Assembly: GCF_019059575.1 (NCBI RefSeq)
Contig: NW_024881596.1
Coordinates: forward strand, 911,001-975,000
Source of the DNA: Amphibalanus amphitrite
Taxonomy: Eukaryota; Arthropoda; Thecostraca; Balanomorpha; Balanidae
Length of the DNA stretch: 64,000 bases
Reading direction: 5' to 3'
Shown: positions 36,997 to 48,493 of the stretch, in pieces
Layout of the letters: each line of letters opens with the position of its first letter
Numbering within the stretch: the first letter of the stretch is position 1
The notes under the pieces: model-generated
The model's input: the letters and a program-made list of their open reading frames with translations, nothing else
Told to the model about the DNA's origin: nothing
Databases searched by the model: none
Made by a program: the position numbers and the translations under genes

Positions 36997-38555
36997 CTCC
37001 GTGCCGGTTCCTCTCCTCGGCACGCCGTCGGCGACTCGTACCGCCCACGTTCACCGTGCAAAATCCGCCCGGGGTCCGACCGGCTCTCGCTGCCAACCGA
37101 TCTTCATTAGCGAGTCCGGCCGGTTCGCCGCGATCCGGCCATGTCGCTGGGTGGCCGGACTCGTGTCGACGGGGCGGGCGAGTTATCTAGCAAGTCTCGA
37201 TTGACGCCGATCGACAGGATCGACATAATGACGACGATCGGTCTCTGCTGTTTGTGCAGGCGCGCAGTGACGGCTCTCGGACGCACGCCCAGTTGTCAGC
37301 TGGAGCTATAGGCTGCCGTGTCAGCCGTATCTGCTCGCCCACCGCGCTCGCTCGGAGACGGAGTTTTTGTCGAGCAGGGTAGACGCCGGTGATGATACTG
37401 GTTATCCACTTGTCGCTGTGTCTGTGGCCAACTTTTAATCAGTGGTTGCTGAGTTATGATCAGGCGTCTGATGTCATTTGCTTCATTATGACAAGAGGAC
37501 GTAAAAAGTGGATAAAATGTTGCCTATTATCGCAGTGTTATCAGCTTCCTCGAACCCTCTTCTTATCTACAATAAAACTCAATTAGTCTTCACTTAATTC
37601 CAGCGCCACTAATGAACGCTCATTCATTTCGGTGGTCAAGCCTGCTCTTGTTTTCATCTGAGCCGTGTTCTATGAATAATGTCTGCCATCATCACACGAG
37701 TGACTCAGCACCAGCACTCAGACCGTGACCTCACGCTGCCCCCGGACGCGTCCATCAATTTGCGCTTCATTCAGACAGTTATGTATGCGTTTTCATGCGA
37801 TGGCTGATAGGAGGCTGATTATGGTCATAGAGCCTGAATCCATCATGTTCGTTCTCAGAAGCAAACACTACTGTTCTCATTGCATCAGCTAACCACTGGT
37901 TTGTTTCCGTCTGTAGCCATTTGTAGCCGTCGCGATAATACGACAATACAATGCGATAAATTGCACGCTTGGCGCAAGAGGTATCAAATGCAGGGCTGTG
38001 CGCCAGGCAGTGACAAATGCCCGAGCAGGCTGACAAGGCCAAACATGGAGTCAGAGAGACGCCGAACAGCCCCAGTTTCGGCGTCAACTTGCTGCAATCA
38101 AAGCATCAGTGAGCCCCATTGGTTGTCAGCGGTGAAAGAGACCTCACAACAGCAGAATACGTCCGGACGGACGCACCACACCTCACAGAAATCTGACCGA
38201 CCGGGACATCTAAATGTCGACGGACGGTGGTGCCGGCGGCAATTTCGCCCAGCTTTTCACTCGACGCCAGCCGAGTGAGACGCGCGGCGCGCCGATTTCA
38301 TTCATCGCCCCTCTCAATCTGTCGGGTCCGAGTAGACATCCAAGAGCTGCAGAGTATCCGTCTTCCACAAAGACATCCATCTCCGCCGCCGGCTGGCCGG
38401 AGGGTGACCCACTCCCGCGCCAGACTCGGGGCTGCTCGTGGGGACGGACGGAGCCGCTCGCTGCCGGCAGTGGGGCTCTCGGCAGCCGCGCACAGCAGCC
38501 CGACGTCGGCCGTTCATCTTCTGTGAGCGGCCAAGTAAGTCGTACGTCAGCCACG

Positions 38556-38602
38556 AACGACGACGGCGACGACGGCGGCGACGCGACGACGGGCGACGAC
38601 GG
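38556..38602. repeat. CGACGG/CGACGA low-complexity tract
   Basis: Imperfect CGACGA/CGGCGA trinucleotide-like repeat inside a GC-rich island. It produces Asp-Gly-rich or Arg-rich frames that should not be read as protein. Confidence 0.65.
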
Positions 38603-41379
38603 AGCCCGGCATCTGCGCCCGTCAGTGGGGCCATCCATCCAGGGTTCTGCCAGCGCCAGACTGGGGCGGTCCGCGGTGGTTACAGACAGGACAGTATCGA
38701 CTGTCTTTACACTGAACTCTACAGTCTACAGTCTATAGGTACTTTACAGCCGACCATTTTCTTAGGACCGATAACCGATCACAGTCGTTGCGTTGTAAAG
38801 GTAGTAGGTAGATGTTGCACCACTATACGCGACGGCTAGGTACTTTGGTGAAGACTTATCTATAACTATGGAGACTTCACCATCAGAGACTATTCCGAGC
38901 TAACCTGGAAAGCTGCAACCATTCGGGCTTACCGCAACCCACGTGCGGGGACATTTGAACGAAATGTCAGCGGACGGAAACCACACACCTACCTGTGATT
39001 CTCGAGTATGGTTTTATTCAGGTAAGTTCAGGTGGCTTTTGGAAGCCTGCCCTGCCATATTACCAGCATCAGACTTTTCCAGGAAACTATCAGCTCAACT
39101 CTATAGGTGTAAGTGGAAACTTGAGCCTTTAGGTCCTGGGGATATTTTATTGAAGGTAAGGAGCTGGAGGGCTGCTATTTAATCAACAAACAAAATGTTT
39201 GGCTTCAGCTTTGACGATATTGGCGTTTTTAACTGAACGCAACTATAGGCTGCACTTTTCCTCGATGATGTTGACTTATGACGGGTGACGTTTTATTATG
39301 TGACTACTTGTATTTATGTCATACACCACAATATCAGGAATTTGCTCATGTGGTTCATGTCATTCGATCAATCATAAATGTGCTAAGTAGCATTATTGAT
39401 GTTCTATGTGTTTGGCGTAATTAACCATGGGATCGTAATAGCCATCGTATCGTTATATAACTACCAGGGACGACAATGACACTATCATAATCCGATTTTT
39501 GTCAGCGACTTGCTGCCACATAACGACAAAGTCACGATTTCACCAACCACGCCACGAAAACAGCTGCTGTCCTTCCACCGCGGCGTGACATTTCACGACC
39601 AAGAGAGACGCTCGCTCCGACCGCGGATAATGAGACAGGGGGCCCGGCACACACTGATCCCGTGTTCCCGGAGCAGCCGCAGACCCCGAGCCGGACGGGG
39701 CGAGGCCGATCCGATGTGTGGCCGCCTGATTACAATCGGTCCCCGAGGTGCCGCCTGACGGCCGCTGTGTCGTATGACCCGGCGGTGTTGGCGAGGAACC
39801 AGCTCGACCGCCGGCGGTTGCCAGCCAGCCAGCAGCCGCCAGATCCCCGCCCCAGCAACGCTAATAACAGTCCGAGGTTGCAGTGCACGTGTCGACAAGC
39901 TGATCTTCGAGCTAAAACAAAACTAGTTCCACTGTGCAGACGACCGGTGTTTTCACTGAAATTCCGCCCCCTCCGCGACAGAAAACGTCTGCTGGAGGCC
40001 CAAAGTACCACGCACCTCTCACCAGCACCTCAGTTCACGCCTTTCTTCCCCTTTCCGGCGAATGATTCGCTCGTAAACCGAGCGAACGGGCCGCCGCAAT
40101 TAAATCCTCGCCACGCCTCGGACCTCGCGCGGCTGGTCTGACCAAACCACCACCGCGATCAATGCCGGAAAGTGAAGAGACGGGCTGGCTCGGCAGCGCG
40201 GCCGTGCTCCCTGGCTCCCTCGAGACTCACAGCCCGTGACCTCGGCGGCAGCGCTGAGTCGAATGGGCTCAGCTCTCTGACGTCCGCGCGCCAAAGTGTG
40301 AGCTGGGATGGGAAGGAGTGAGATTCGCTAGTCACCGACTGACTAGATGGAGATTTGATCCGGGTTGAATGTAGGGCAGAGGATTCGGCGTGAGTATTGG
40401 ACTCTATATTCGCTAGATTTATGTGGATATTGGGTATGCCACCTAGGATGACCACAGTGGAGTCAGAGTTCTGCTCAAAACCTCACCATCCAAGACCACA
40501 GCTGTAACTTGTAAGATATCATACCCACTGGTTCAATGACCTCCCTTAGAGAACAGCGCGCCAGCAGAATCAGGCAACTTTGTCAGATTTCCTTGGCAGA
40601 ATGAACGGCGAACAATCATACCCGACCGATGACCCCGCGAGCGAAATATCATGAAAGGAACGATGGCCGATTGCAATCCCTAAGCCGGCAGTGGCGCGAC
40701 GCTCTCATTTCGGTTCAATGTCAGGCAACATTGAGATCGCAGAGATATTGGATCAGTGAGTTTGAGTAAGTGAACTTTGATCAGGCACTGATTGTCAGTC
40801 GACATGTCTACTTACAGTCCGCCTTGATTTCTAGTCTATGTTACGTTAAATGTCTTACATGTGGTGCAGTGCATTAACGTCTTTTCACTTTGTCGAAAGC
40901 CAAAATTCAATTTGGTTTGATAATTACATATTCAATATTCTCAAGGCTTCAAGCAGGATTATTGAGCTAAAAACATTTGTTCTTTGGAAGGAAAAGCAAA
41001 TGAATACTACAGTACTACAACAATCCCGCATATTTTCACAGAATCAATTTCATCCAGCCAACACCATTATTGCAGAGCTGCATGATTACACAGCATTAGG
41101 CGCTACCTGCCCCGACCCAGAGCAGGCCTGCACGGCGGCCTGTTTATCGTATAGCTGCACTCCCAGGGGAGTAGGTCGGTGCAGTCGCAGGGCGTAATGA
41201 GCCAACAAACACCAGCCACCAATCAATGGAGTCCGTGGCCGGCGCGCGTGAGTCAGGCCGTCGCCGGAGACGATAATGCGTCGACTGCGACGGTGCCGAC
41301 GGGCGCTAGTCGACCGGAGCGCCGGTTCCGCCGCGGTCGACGACGTTCCGCCATTTCCGAGCTTCCGGAGCCGGACCGA

Positions 41380-41463
41380 GGGTCTGGTGGTGCAGTTGGG
41401 GCGTGAGCCTCCAAACCGACAGGGTTTGGTGGTGCAGTCAGGGCGTGAGCCTCCAAACCGAAA
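41380..41463. repeat. 42-bp tandem duplication
   Basis: Two adjacent 42-bp units (41380-41421 and 41422-41463) share GGTGGTGCAGT and GGGCGTGAGCCTCCAAACCG with about four differences. The GGGCGT(C/G)A core also appears in the hairpin just downstream. Confidence 0.8.
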
Positions 41464-41506
41464 GTATGGGCAGTGGAGTCAGTCCAAATGGACAGAGGGT
41501 CTGTGC

Positions 41507-41543
41507 AACCCTGACGCCCCAGTGCAGCTGGGGCGTCAGGGTT
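41507..41543. repeat. Perfect 15-bp-arm hairpin
   Basis: Arm AACCCTGACGCCCCA at 41507-41521 pairs perfectly with 41529-41543 around the 7-base loop GTGCAGC. One bulge further out, TGC/GCA can extend it. It is too short for a typical pre-miRNA and has no T-run, so its role is unknown. Confidence 0.75.
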
Positions 41544-42723
41544 CGCAACATGACGCGACCAAGTTGTCTGACTTCGCTGCCCGGTTCCCGGCTAATTTTG
41601 AGCATCTGTATTTCAGATAACAGCTCTGTCTATAGGAAAAAAAGCGTTTTCCTGGCTACATGAGGAATCGAAGCTGTATTTAAGGAATATAATTGATATT
41701 TTAATGTGGTTTACGTACAGCATGAACATATCGGGACAGAAAATAACAGAAGCCAGCTGTGGGAAAATGCTGTTTCCGGTCCCATTTTTGGCTGCGGAGG
41801 TTTATTTAGCTGATGGCTGACTCACCATCGATCAGAGCAATGGCAAACATCATACTCTATAAACACGATCGCTGTTCTGACGAATGGGACACATCCGTTG
41901 GTTATTTTTCAGTCATCGCTTCATGTTTACGATTTCAGTCGTGGCATTCGATCATAGCAGTTCTTGCTGTCATTTGGCCCCATTTGCATCATGATCTGGT
42001 TAGTAATGCAAGACACAAACAAGCATGAACAAATAATCATTACGAAACGAACATCAACTGTGAATTTGATGGACTGCTCCCTTAGAGCTTTATCCATTCT
42101 GAAACGGTGAAATCAAGAGAAACGTCACACAAACATTTCTATATCAGTCCGCCATTTCTAGTCGGTTGTAAATATATAGCGAAGCGCGTGTGAGGACCTG
42201 CGCAAAAATGTCATCGTCAATATTATTTTTGGAGCAGGGTGTTATCAAAAGAGCTTCCAGTAGCTGCGATCACGAACGATAACGGAAGACAATGAGCATG
42301 GAGCGGTAAAACTAGTGAGCCGCGTATGATGATTAATGATGGAATGCGTTGCATAATGCATATAACACTTAACATTTTTGCACCCGGTACTTCCTTATGC
42401 TATGCCGTGAAGAATGAAGACGTATACTAAATTGTGAATCATTGTGACGAAAAAAACGGGGTAATTAAAATTGACCCAGCTGCATTCACAAAGCAGACAT
42501 GATGCTGATGCTGTACCCTCTGCCAGAACTGGACAAATTCATCCCTCTCAACTGTGCCTTAGCTTCCCCTGTGCCAGAGCAGTGGAGGGGGGATCAGAAG
42601 AGGGCAGGGGAGGGCAGCCAGCTGTCGGCAGCAGTCGCGTCGCGACCTTGGTGATTTACCGAGGGTAATACATTGGGTGCAGTGTGTGCCGGATACCTCC
42701 ATTACGCTCCATCACTGCGGGCT
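41544..42723. other. Non-coding, mostly AT-rich
   Basis: No gene, RNA or element boundary recognised. Confidence 0.4.
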
Positions 42724-42900
42724 CGGAGGGATAGTTGAGGGCTGCGGAGGGATAGTAGAGGGTCACGGTGGGACAGCGGAGGGTCCGTGGGATAGTGGAG
42801 GGCCGGTAAGACAGTGGAGGGTCACGGGTGGGATAAAGCGGAGGGCCGCGGAGGGATAATGACGGGATCACGGAGGGTCCTTGGGACAGTGGAGGGCTGC
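42724..42900. repeat. Degenerate GGAGGG-type minisatellite
   Basis: Imperfect repeats of about 15-20 bp built on GGGATAGTGGAGGG and GGTCACGG run through this span. The spurious frame on each strand is repetitive for the same reason. Confidence 0.65.
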
Positions 42901-43232
42901 AGACCTCCAATGCAGCAGCCAGTCGGCTGGCGCAGAGGTTCAGACGGAGGGGCTGGAGGATATCGGATGGACACCGGGACAGTGGAAGCCCGGAGACGGA
43001 GAGGGAGAGAGGGAAGAGAGGGAAGAGGTCAACTGACTGAGCCGCTTACTGGCTGCCTCATTCACCTGAGACTGATGTGTGATTAACCCGCGCCCTGCTG
43101 GGGGGGGGGTGTTTGAACACCCCCCCTTGTGGTTTTTCGCAAATATCTCAAAAACGGCGGCGCGGAGCGCCGCCGTTTTTGGTACACCTTATTATGCATC
43201 AATTCTACACATGTTGTGAAAATTTCAGACCA

Positions 43233-44791
43233 AGGTCATTCAAGGTCAGGTCACCAGGTCACTTGAAGTGACCTCACCTCATAAAAAGTTTCAATGTCTG
43301 TCATAGCTACACCGAGTGACCGATCGCTTTGAAACTTTCAGCGATTGCTAACAGCAATAGCATGTACAAAATGTATATCTCAGAATTTTGATATCGATGA
43401 CCTAAGGTCAGGTCAATTTTGCGACCTCCCCATTATAAGTCAATGGGAGAAAATTGAAATGCGTCTCTTTTGGACGAAAGACATTATAAACACTCCCAAA
43501 CACTGAATTACAAGTATTTTAGACACACTGAACATGAAAATGGTGTCCGTGACCTCTGTTTATGCCCTGAGGTCATCTTAGGTCACGAATGGTATCTAAC
43601 AGTTTTTCGCAAATAACTTTTGATAGAGGCATGCTAGAGCGATGAAAACACCTTAGATGTGTTCAGCTCGACGATACGGATCGACTGATATGCAACATGA
43701 CCCTTTCCGGTCAGGTCATGACCTTGACCTGAGGTCAAATTTTCAAATTGACCTTACAAGGTCAAGTTGTAGTTCATTCGATGCGTCTTGACGAGAGGAA
43801 CACGATGCCGGCAAAAGTAAGCTCGTACATGGCTTGGGTCAAAAGTTATTGCAGAAAAACTGTTTCCGAAAAAAATCGGCTATTTTTGCAGTTTTTGCCC
43901 CCTGCAGGCAAAACCGTTGACGTTAGGTCAAATCTGAGAGAATTACTCAGAAAGGGCGTTAAAGGTAGACTGCCACCTTTTTTCCACAAAACGGTTTTCA
44001 CTAGAGCTGAGCCACCTATGTCCCAGACTGAAGTCGGTTTTCCGAAATTCGAACCCGTTTGCGAGAAATCGGAGACCAAAGTTCAGTTTGATGCCATTTT
44101 TTTAGTCCAAGAAAACCGACATCTCTACTGTTTATCGATAACTTTGAAACATGAATTTTCTTATCTTTTGGTAAATATATGTCAAAACTTTGATTGTTTC
44201 GAGATCAGAGAAGAATTTTGGAGTGTCAAAATAAAAGTTAAACTTATATATTCAGTAGTTCATTTTTTTTCCAAAAAAAAGTGTGGGAAATGGGGTTTAA
44301 CATGGGCCAGACCCATTCCAAATGAGCCATGATTTTTAAATGTTTTACAAACTTAAATGCAAAATAAATTAAACATGGCCAATTTCTTATGAAATCATAT
44401 ATTAGTAAATCATGAAATACCTTACTTTTTCAAATAAAATGTAATAATCTTATGACCTTGAAGTCTAGTGATGTGTAAACATTGTCGCTAGACATTAACC
44501 GATTGATAATTGTATGATAATCGACAATTTTTTTCGCGATTCACGTGATGATACTTTGTCAGGTGAATTCTAAAATTTTGTTTTGTCCAGGGAATAAATC
44601 ATAGGCCGATCTGAGAAAACTTTTTGAAGGTGGCAGTCTTCCTTTAATAGGGCTATCGAATGCGCTTTTCCGCGGCGCTGTAGCTCTAGGTTCCCGAGTT
44701 ATGCGTTGGTTTCTTGGAAATTTTCGACATTCGACCTGGAAATCGGCGAAATTTTGCCTTCAATGACCTCTGGTGACCTGACCTTTGACCT
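43233..44791. promoter_or_regulatory. Dense array of nuclear-receptor half-sites (AGGTCA/TGACCT)
   Basis: Outside the nested MITE I count 22 perfect half-sites. AGGTCA starts at 43233, 43243, 43248, 43256, 43405, 43410, 43570, 43580, 43713, 43732, 43759 and 43925. TGACCT starts at 43269, 43398, 43550, 43719, 43725, 43749, 44764, 44774, 44779 and 44786. Chance predicts fewer than one in about 880 bp. Several are arranged as direct or inverted pairs. TCAAGGTCA, the extended monomer site of FTZ-F1/NR5A and ERR-type receptors, occurs near 43240-43248 and in reverse near 43719-43727. Binding is inference; the sequence enrichment is direct. Confidence 0.55.
43963..44643. mobile_element. Nested 0.68-kb TTAA MITE
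   Basis: Terminal inverted repeats of 18 bp, AGGTAGACTGCCACCTTT at 43963-43980 and its near-complement ending at 44643, are flanked by TTAA at 43959-43962 and 44644-44647. The related element at 34 kb keeps the uninterrupted target (GAGCGTTGAAAGAGCTATCG near 35198), which corresponds to GGGCGTT-AA plus TAGGGCTATCG here. That confirms an insertion. Its ends match the family of the element at 16661-25371. The interior is AT-rich and contains no transposase. Confidence 0.85.
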
Positions 44792-46473
44792 GACCAAAAA
44801 ATTGACCGAAGTGATTTCGTCATTATTTTTGACGCTCTTTCGAACGCCACCTTCCGCGTGTCGCTACGTGGCCCAGGAGCCGAGTTAGAAGGGGGGTGTT
44901 CAAACACCCCCCCCCCCAGCAGGGCGTGGAAATCCAGGACCCCCAGCCGGGCGCGGGTTAAAGTAAAAATAAATAATAATGCTCCCGACGAACGGATGTC
45001 AAATGTTTTACTGGACGTTCACTTTCCCAGATATGTCTTTTGTTCAAACTTCAAAGCACATGATAATTAACTTGCAATAGCAGTGGTCGCAAGATATCAA
45101 AAGCCTCCTCAATATCTCATGGATTCTGAAACCGGCAAACCCAAGCAGCCTCCAGGCAGTCGGACGTGGGTGGTGGTGGGTGGTGGGGGGGGGGAGGGAA
45201 GGCCCCACAGCCACCACCGGCAGTCGGCGCTCTCTGTCACCGGGGAGAGCCCGTCACTGAGCCAATATGGGCCAACTTTGTCGACTCCGACCATCTCCCG
45301 GCCGTAGTCGCCTCTGGGCTCGGTGGCGCCGCGTCCGGAGGGCCTTCAGGGCCCATCTCCGGCGGCCGGGTCCTAATATCGCCGCCGACAGTGGATGCAT
45401 CGCTCCAATACTGTGCTGGCGACCGTCTGTGACCGGACGGAGGTTAGCGGGTCATGGGTGGGGTGATGGGAGACCGAGGCGGCACATTGACGCTCACCTG
45501 ATAGTAAGGGGGTCGATTGGTGGTAGGTGTCACCACTAGACCGTCTGGTGTCAGATACCGACCGCTCGTGTCACCTTCAAACCTCTCCCGCCTCCGGTAT
45601 AGCCACTGGAGCGCCCGGTGTCACCTCTCGGTCACAGCCCGTGTCACTCCAAACACCCTCCGGTGTCACTCGAACGTCCAATATCCGGCGCCAGGTCCAA
45701 AGTCCACCACTAGCACGTGCACACTGTCCACATGGCCCGCTCGTTTTATTGTTCGCCAGCGCATCGGCGGCGCCCTTGGCAACCCGTCGAACGTCAGTTG
45801 ATGGCAATAGCTGTCACCCAATGTCCATTTGAAGCTACGATACGACCCCAGTGCAGCAAGGCTGGACGGGGCGTTCCGATACGGAGGGCAAAACGCGACA
45901 GCTGTTAGTGGGCAGTACACATTAAGGGCAATTGAAGCGAGCTTGAGGATTGCAGATGATGTTGATAAATGATGAAGCATAAATGGTGTAATGGAGAATA
46001 ATGGATTGTATAGGCTAGATATGAATATTCCAACAAGTGTCGATAGAACAATGTCTAAATACCGCACGAACCGTTCAGTAAAATTCAGTGACGAGTCAAA
46101 AGCATTTTTATTAAAGCTGACGCTAACCATTCCTTTTCAATTACTCCGCTCCACACTGCAGCTTTCAGCAAGGCTCCGTTCCCGGTGCCACTCTATTTCC
46201 CGGCCGTTGCCTTTCATCTCCCGTCCCCTGGGACCTCGGCTGTACTGCCGCAGGTCGTCACCAGGTGAAGTCCCCGGTCCCACCGAGCCACCACTGAGCT
46301 ACTGAGCCGCAAATGAGCCACTCCTGAGCCACCGCGACCGAGGCGAGGCGAGCCGAGCCGACCGCGCGGCGCTCTATAATTGATAATGGGTGCGCTGACT
46401 CCTGGGACGGTTCTGAATGCACCGCAGCAGCCGGCGCGGCCTCAATGGAGCGGCTCGTAGCAGACCGCAGGCC

Positions 46474-46532
46474 GGCGGCGGCGGCGGCGGCGTCAACAAA
46501 CCGGTCCCCGCTGCCGCCGCCGCCGCCGCCGC
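46474..46532. repeat. Inverted GGC and GCC trinucleotide tracts
   Basis: A (GGC)n tract at about 46474-46492 faces a (GCC)n tract at about 46512-46532 across a ~20-base spacer, so the pair can fold into a long GC hairpin. Confidence 0.75.
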
Positions 46533-46789
46533 CATCTGCCCTACGCCAGACGATCCTCTGCCGCTCTCCGACGCTGCCGGCGGGCCACATTCAATACTGA
46601 TTATTTAATCAGGCTGATGTGCGTTTTGATGGCAGCCGAAGCATCGGCTCGGGAGCCATTTCCGCATGGAAAGGCGCTTTTACGCCTGCCGAACGATCGT
46701 TTAGTAACCAGGTCCGCGATGGGTGGGCATCGCGGAGGGACGTACCGCCTTCTCCTCTTCTGTTTTGAACTCTATCCATCACCCCCACC

Positions 46790-46849
46790 TCTCACTCTCC
46801 CTCTCTCTCTCTCTCTCCTCTCCCCTCTCTACCTCTCTCTCCCTCCATC
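46790..46849. repeat. CT-rich microsatellite
   Basis: CTCTCT dinucleotide runs interrupted by CC and AC. The Leu/Ser-rich frames through it are artefacts. Confidence 0.8.
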
Positions 46850-47646
46850 CCACCTTGATCTACCATCTTACGTTGCCACAGCCACCTCGACAAAGCCCAC
46901 AAAGATGACGGTGTCGGAAACGACGCTGTGGTGTCGGCAGCGACGCTGCTACACCGCGCTGTCGGTGGCGACGATGACGCTGCGAGGACAACGAATGAGG
47001 CCGGGGCCTGATCTGCATTCTGACGCGACCCCATCGCCGCCGCCGACGGCGGAAACCAGGCCGGTGCGTCGATGCCGACGACCCTATAGCGTCGACGCGT
47101 CGATGAGGTGGCTCGCACAGGATAACAGCGGAGGAGGAAAAAGGGGGAAGGTTGACCGAGACCGTGGCGCAACTTTTGAAAGAAAGGAGGAGACTGCGTG
47201 GGACCGACGTCCGGCGCCTAGCTAGCGTGGCCAAACGAGTGAAACTTCGGGACTAGCGTGCTCCATTTTCAAAACAGGATTTTCGTCAGAGTTTCTGATA
47301 ACTCGATGATTGATTTTTCGTTCTTCACAAAGTTGTCGTCACGCCAGAGCCCATCTCTAGCACGACCTTTCAGATATGGTCACACAATGCTGCGTATTGA
47401 TTCGGGATTTTCCATATCCATACTCCATAGCCATCCATATTGGTGACAAACAGATCAACAGAGGACCCGTCACACGATCTGACAGATCCAGACCGAGACC
47501 ATATGACGGCTGACGGATCACTGGCGACCACCCGTATATCTCGAAATCTCATCAACGCACCGGGATTCAGCCCGACAATGGCAGCTCAAATCCGGTCTAG
47601 TATCACAAAGCAGAGCCGTCGGATCGACCACAGGCTATGTGGCTTA

Positions 47647-47671
47647 CCCCCCCCCCCCCCCCCCCCCCCCC
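47647..47671. repeat. Poly-C tract (25 C)
   Basis: Uninterrupted run of 25 C; the reverse strand is a G25 tract able to form G-quadruplexes. A G10 run follows at about 47741-47750. The assembled length may be unreliable. Confidence 0.8.
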
Positions 47672-48124
47672 AGACCCTCCCCTCGCGGCACGTGCTGCGG
47701 CCCAGGGCAGACGGGGATTAGCCGATCAACAGGTGGGCAGGGGGGGGGGGCGGTGTGGTTTTGGGAGGGGCGGCCGGGAGCTGCCTTCCCTCGCCGCCCC
47801 CGGCGCACAGCGGGCACCCTCGTTATACTGTCTCGATCAATGGTGGCCGCCGAGACCGCCAGACCAGCCAAGGGCACCAGAACGCTCTATCATTATCATG
47901 GTGCTCATAGCCCTCATCAGCACTGCTATCATCTTAACTGGTGGCTCATATCAGGGGCTTGTGTTTAATGCGAGCTTCTGGGCCGTCGTAGATAACGTCC
48001 GATGCTCAGAACGAAATTAAAATGTGCATACGTTATGTATGCAAGGGTATCTGTGTATAAAGCTCCCTGTATTAAGCATTTAACGTTGCGTGAAGCTTAC
48101 ACGAAAAGTAAGCTCGTTAGGTAA

Positions 48125-48452
48125 TGTAGCATGATGGACACAATAAGGAATGTGAGTAGCGTATGAGTCAGGCGCGCGGCGAGACTGAGCTGCGGGACGT
48201 GACCCGGTGACCCAATGTGAGTCATCCGCCGCCGCCGCCGGACGTCGGGGCGGCCGGGTTACGCCCCCTGATCAGTTGCACAGGGGATGACGTATGACAA
48301 TGTGATTGGCTAATGATGATGCGCGATGACGTGTGCGTGAGAGCTATGGTCTGGTTGGGAGTGTGATTGCTGGGCAGTTGGCTGAGAGGCTCGGAGGAGA
48401 GCGGAATATAGTTTTCTTGGTTACGTGGAAGCAGGAGTTCTAAATCGCTTCA
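48125..48452 (+). repeat. Gypsy-like 5' LTR
   Basis: Matches 52647-52974 except for A versus G in GACCCA(A/G)TGTGAG. It contains a CCG repeat (about 48228-48240), CRE-like half-sites ATGACGTA (48288) and ATGACGTG (48326), and an inverted CCAAT box (GATTGGCTAAT, 48304-48314). These suit a pol II promoter in U3. GGAATATAG near 48402 could act as a weak TATA element. Confidence 0.93.
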
Positions 48453-48493
48453 AGCTATTTCGGCCATTCTCAGAACAATCAGTGCTTGTGACA

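Larger units (their letters stand above)
36345..41379. other. Non-coding stretch with several CpG-rich islands
   Basis: Islands lie at 36680-37200, 38200-38640, 39590-39860 and 41220-41380. Their frames, up to 174 codons, occur on both strands in overlapping phases and are dominated by R, P, S, G and A. This is expected of stop-poor GC-rich DNA, and I see no domain. The intervening DNA is AT-balanced and featureless. Confidence 0.4.
43087..44957. mobile_element. TTAA-flanked (piggyBac-type) non-autonomous element carrying a nested MITE
   Basis: The ends read CCCGCGCCCTGCTGGGGG at 43087 and the reverse complement of CCCGCGCCCGGCTGGGGG at 44957, with TTAA outside both (43083-43086, 44958-44961). 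Inside each end is a self-complementary GGGTGTTTGAACACCC-type hairpin. The right end carries an extra, partly duplicated copy of the terminal repeat (about 44911-44957). No transposase is present. The core is related to that of the hAT-like element at 34221-36336. It is interrupted at 43963-44643 by a smaller TTAA MITE; without it the element is about 1.19 kb. Confidence 0.78.
44962..48119. other. Non-coding stretch with CpG-rich islands
   Basis: Islands lie at 45160-45720, 46160-46580 and 46980-47110. 45530-45690 carries a degenerate, irregularly spaced GGTGTCAC repeat. Frames of up to about 200 codons overlap on both strands and are low in complexity. The host sequence just before 48120 is AT-rich. 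Confidence 0.4.

Noticed and set aside
38210-38839. Several 100-170-codon frames on both strands
   Set aside because: They overlap in most phases of one GC-rich island, and composition is R/P/S/D-biased with no domain.
43748-44332. A 194-codon open frame
   Set aside because: It crosses the boundary of the nested MITE at 43963 and has no recognisable domain, so it joins unrelated sequences by chance.
46617-47225. A 202-codon open frame
   Set aside because: It runs through a CT microsatellite and CpG-rich DNA and overlaps equally long frames on the other strand.
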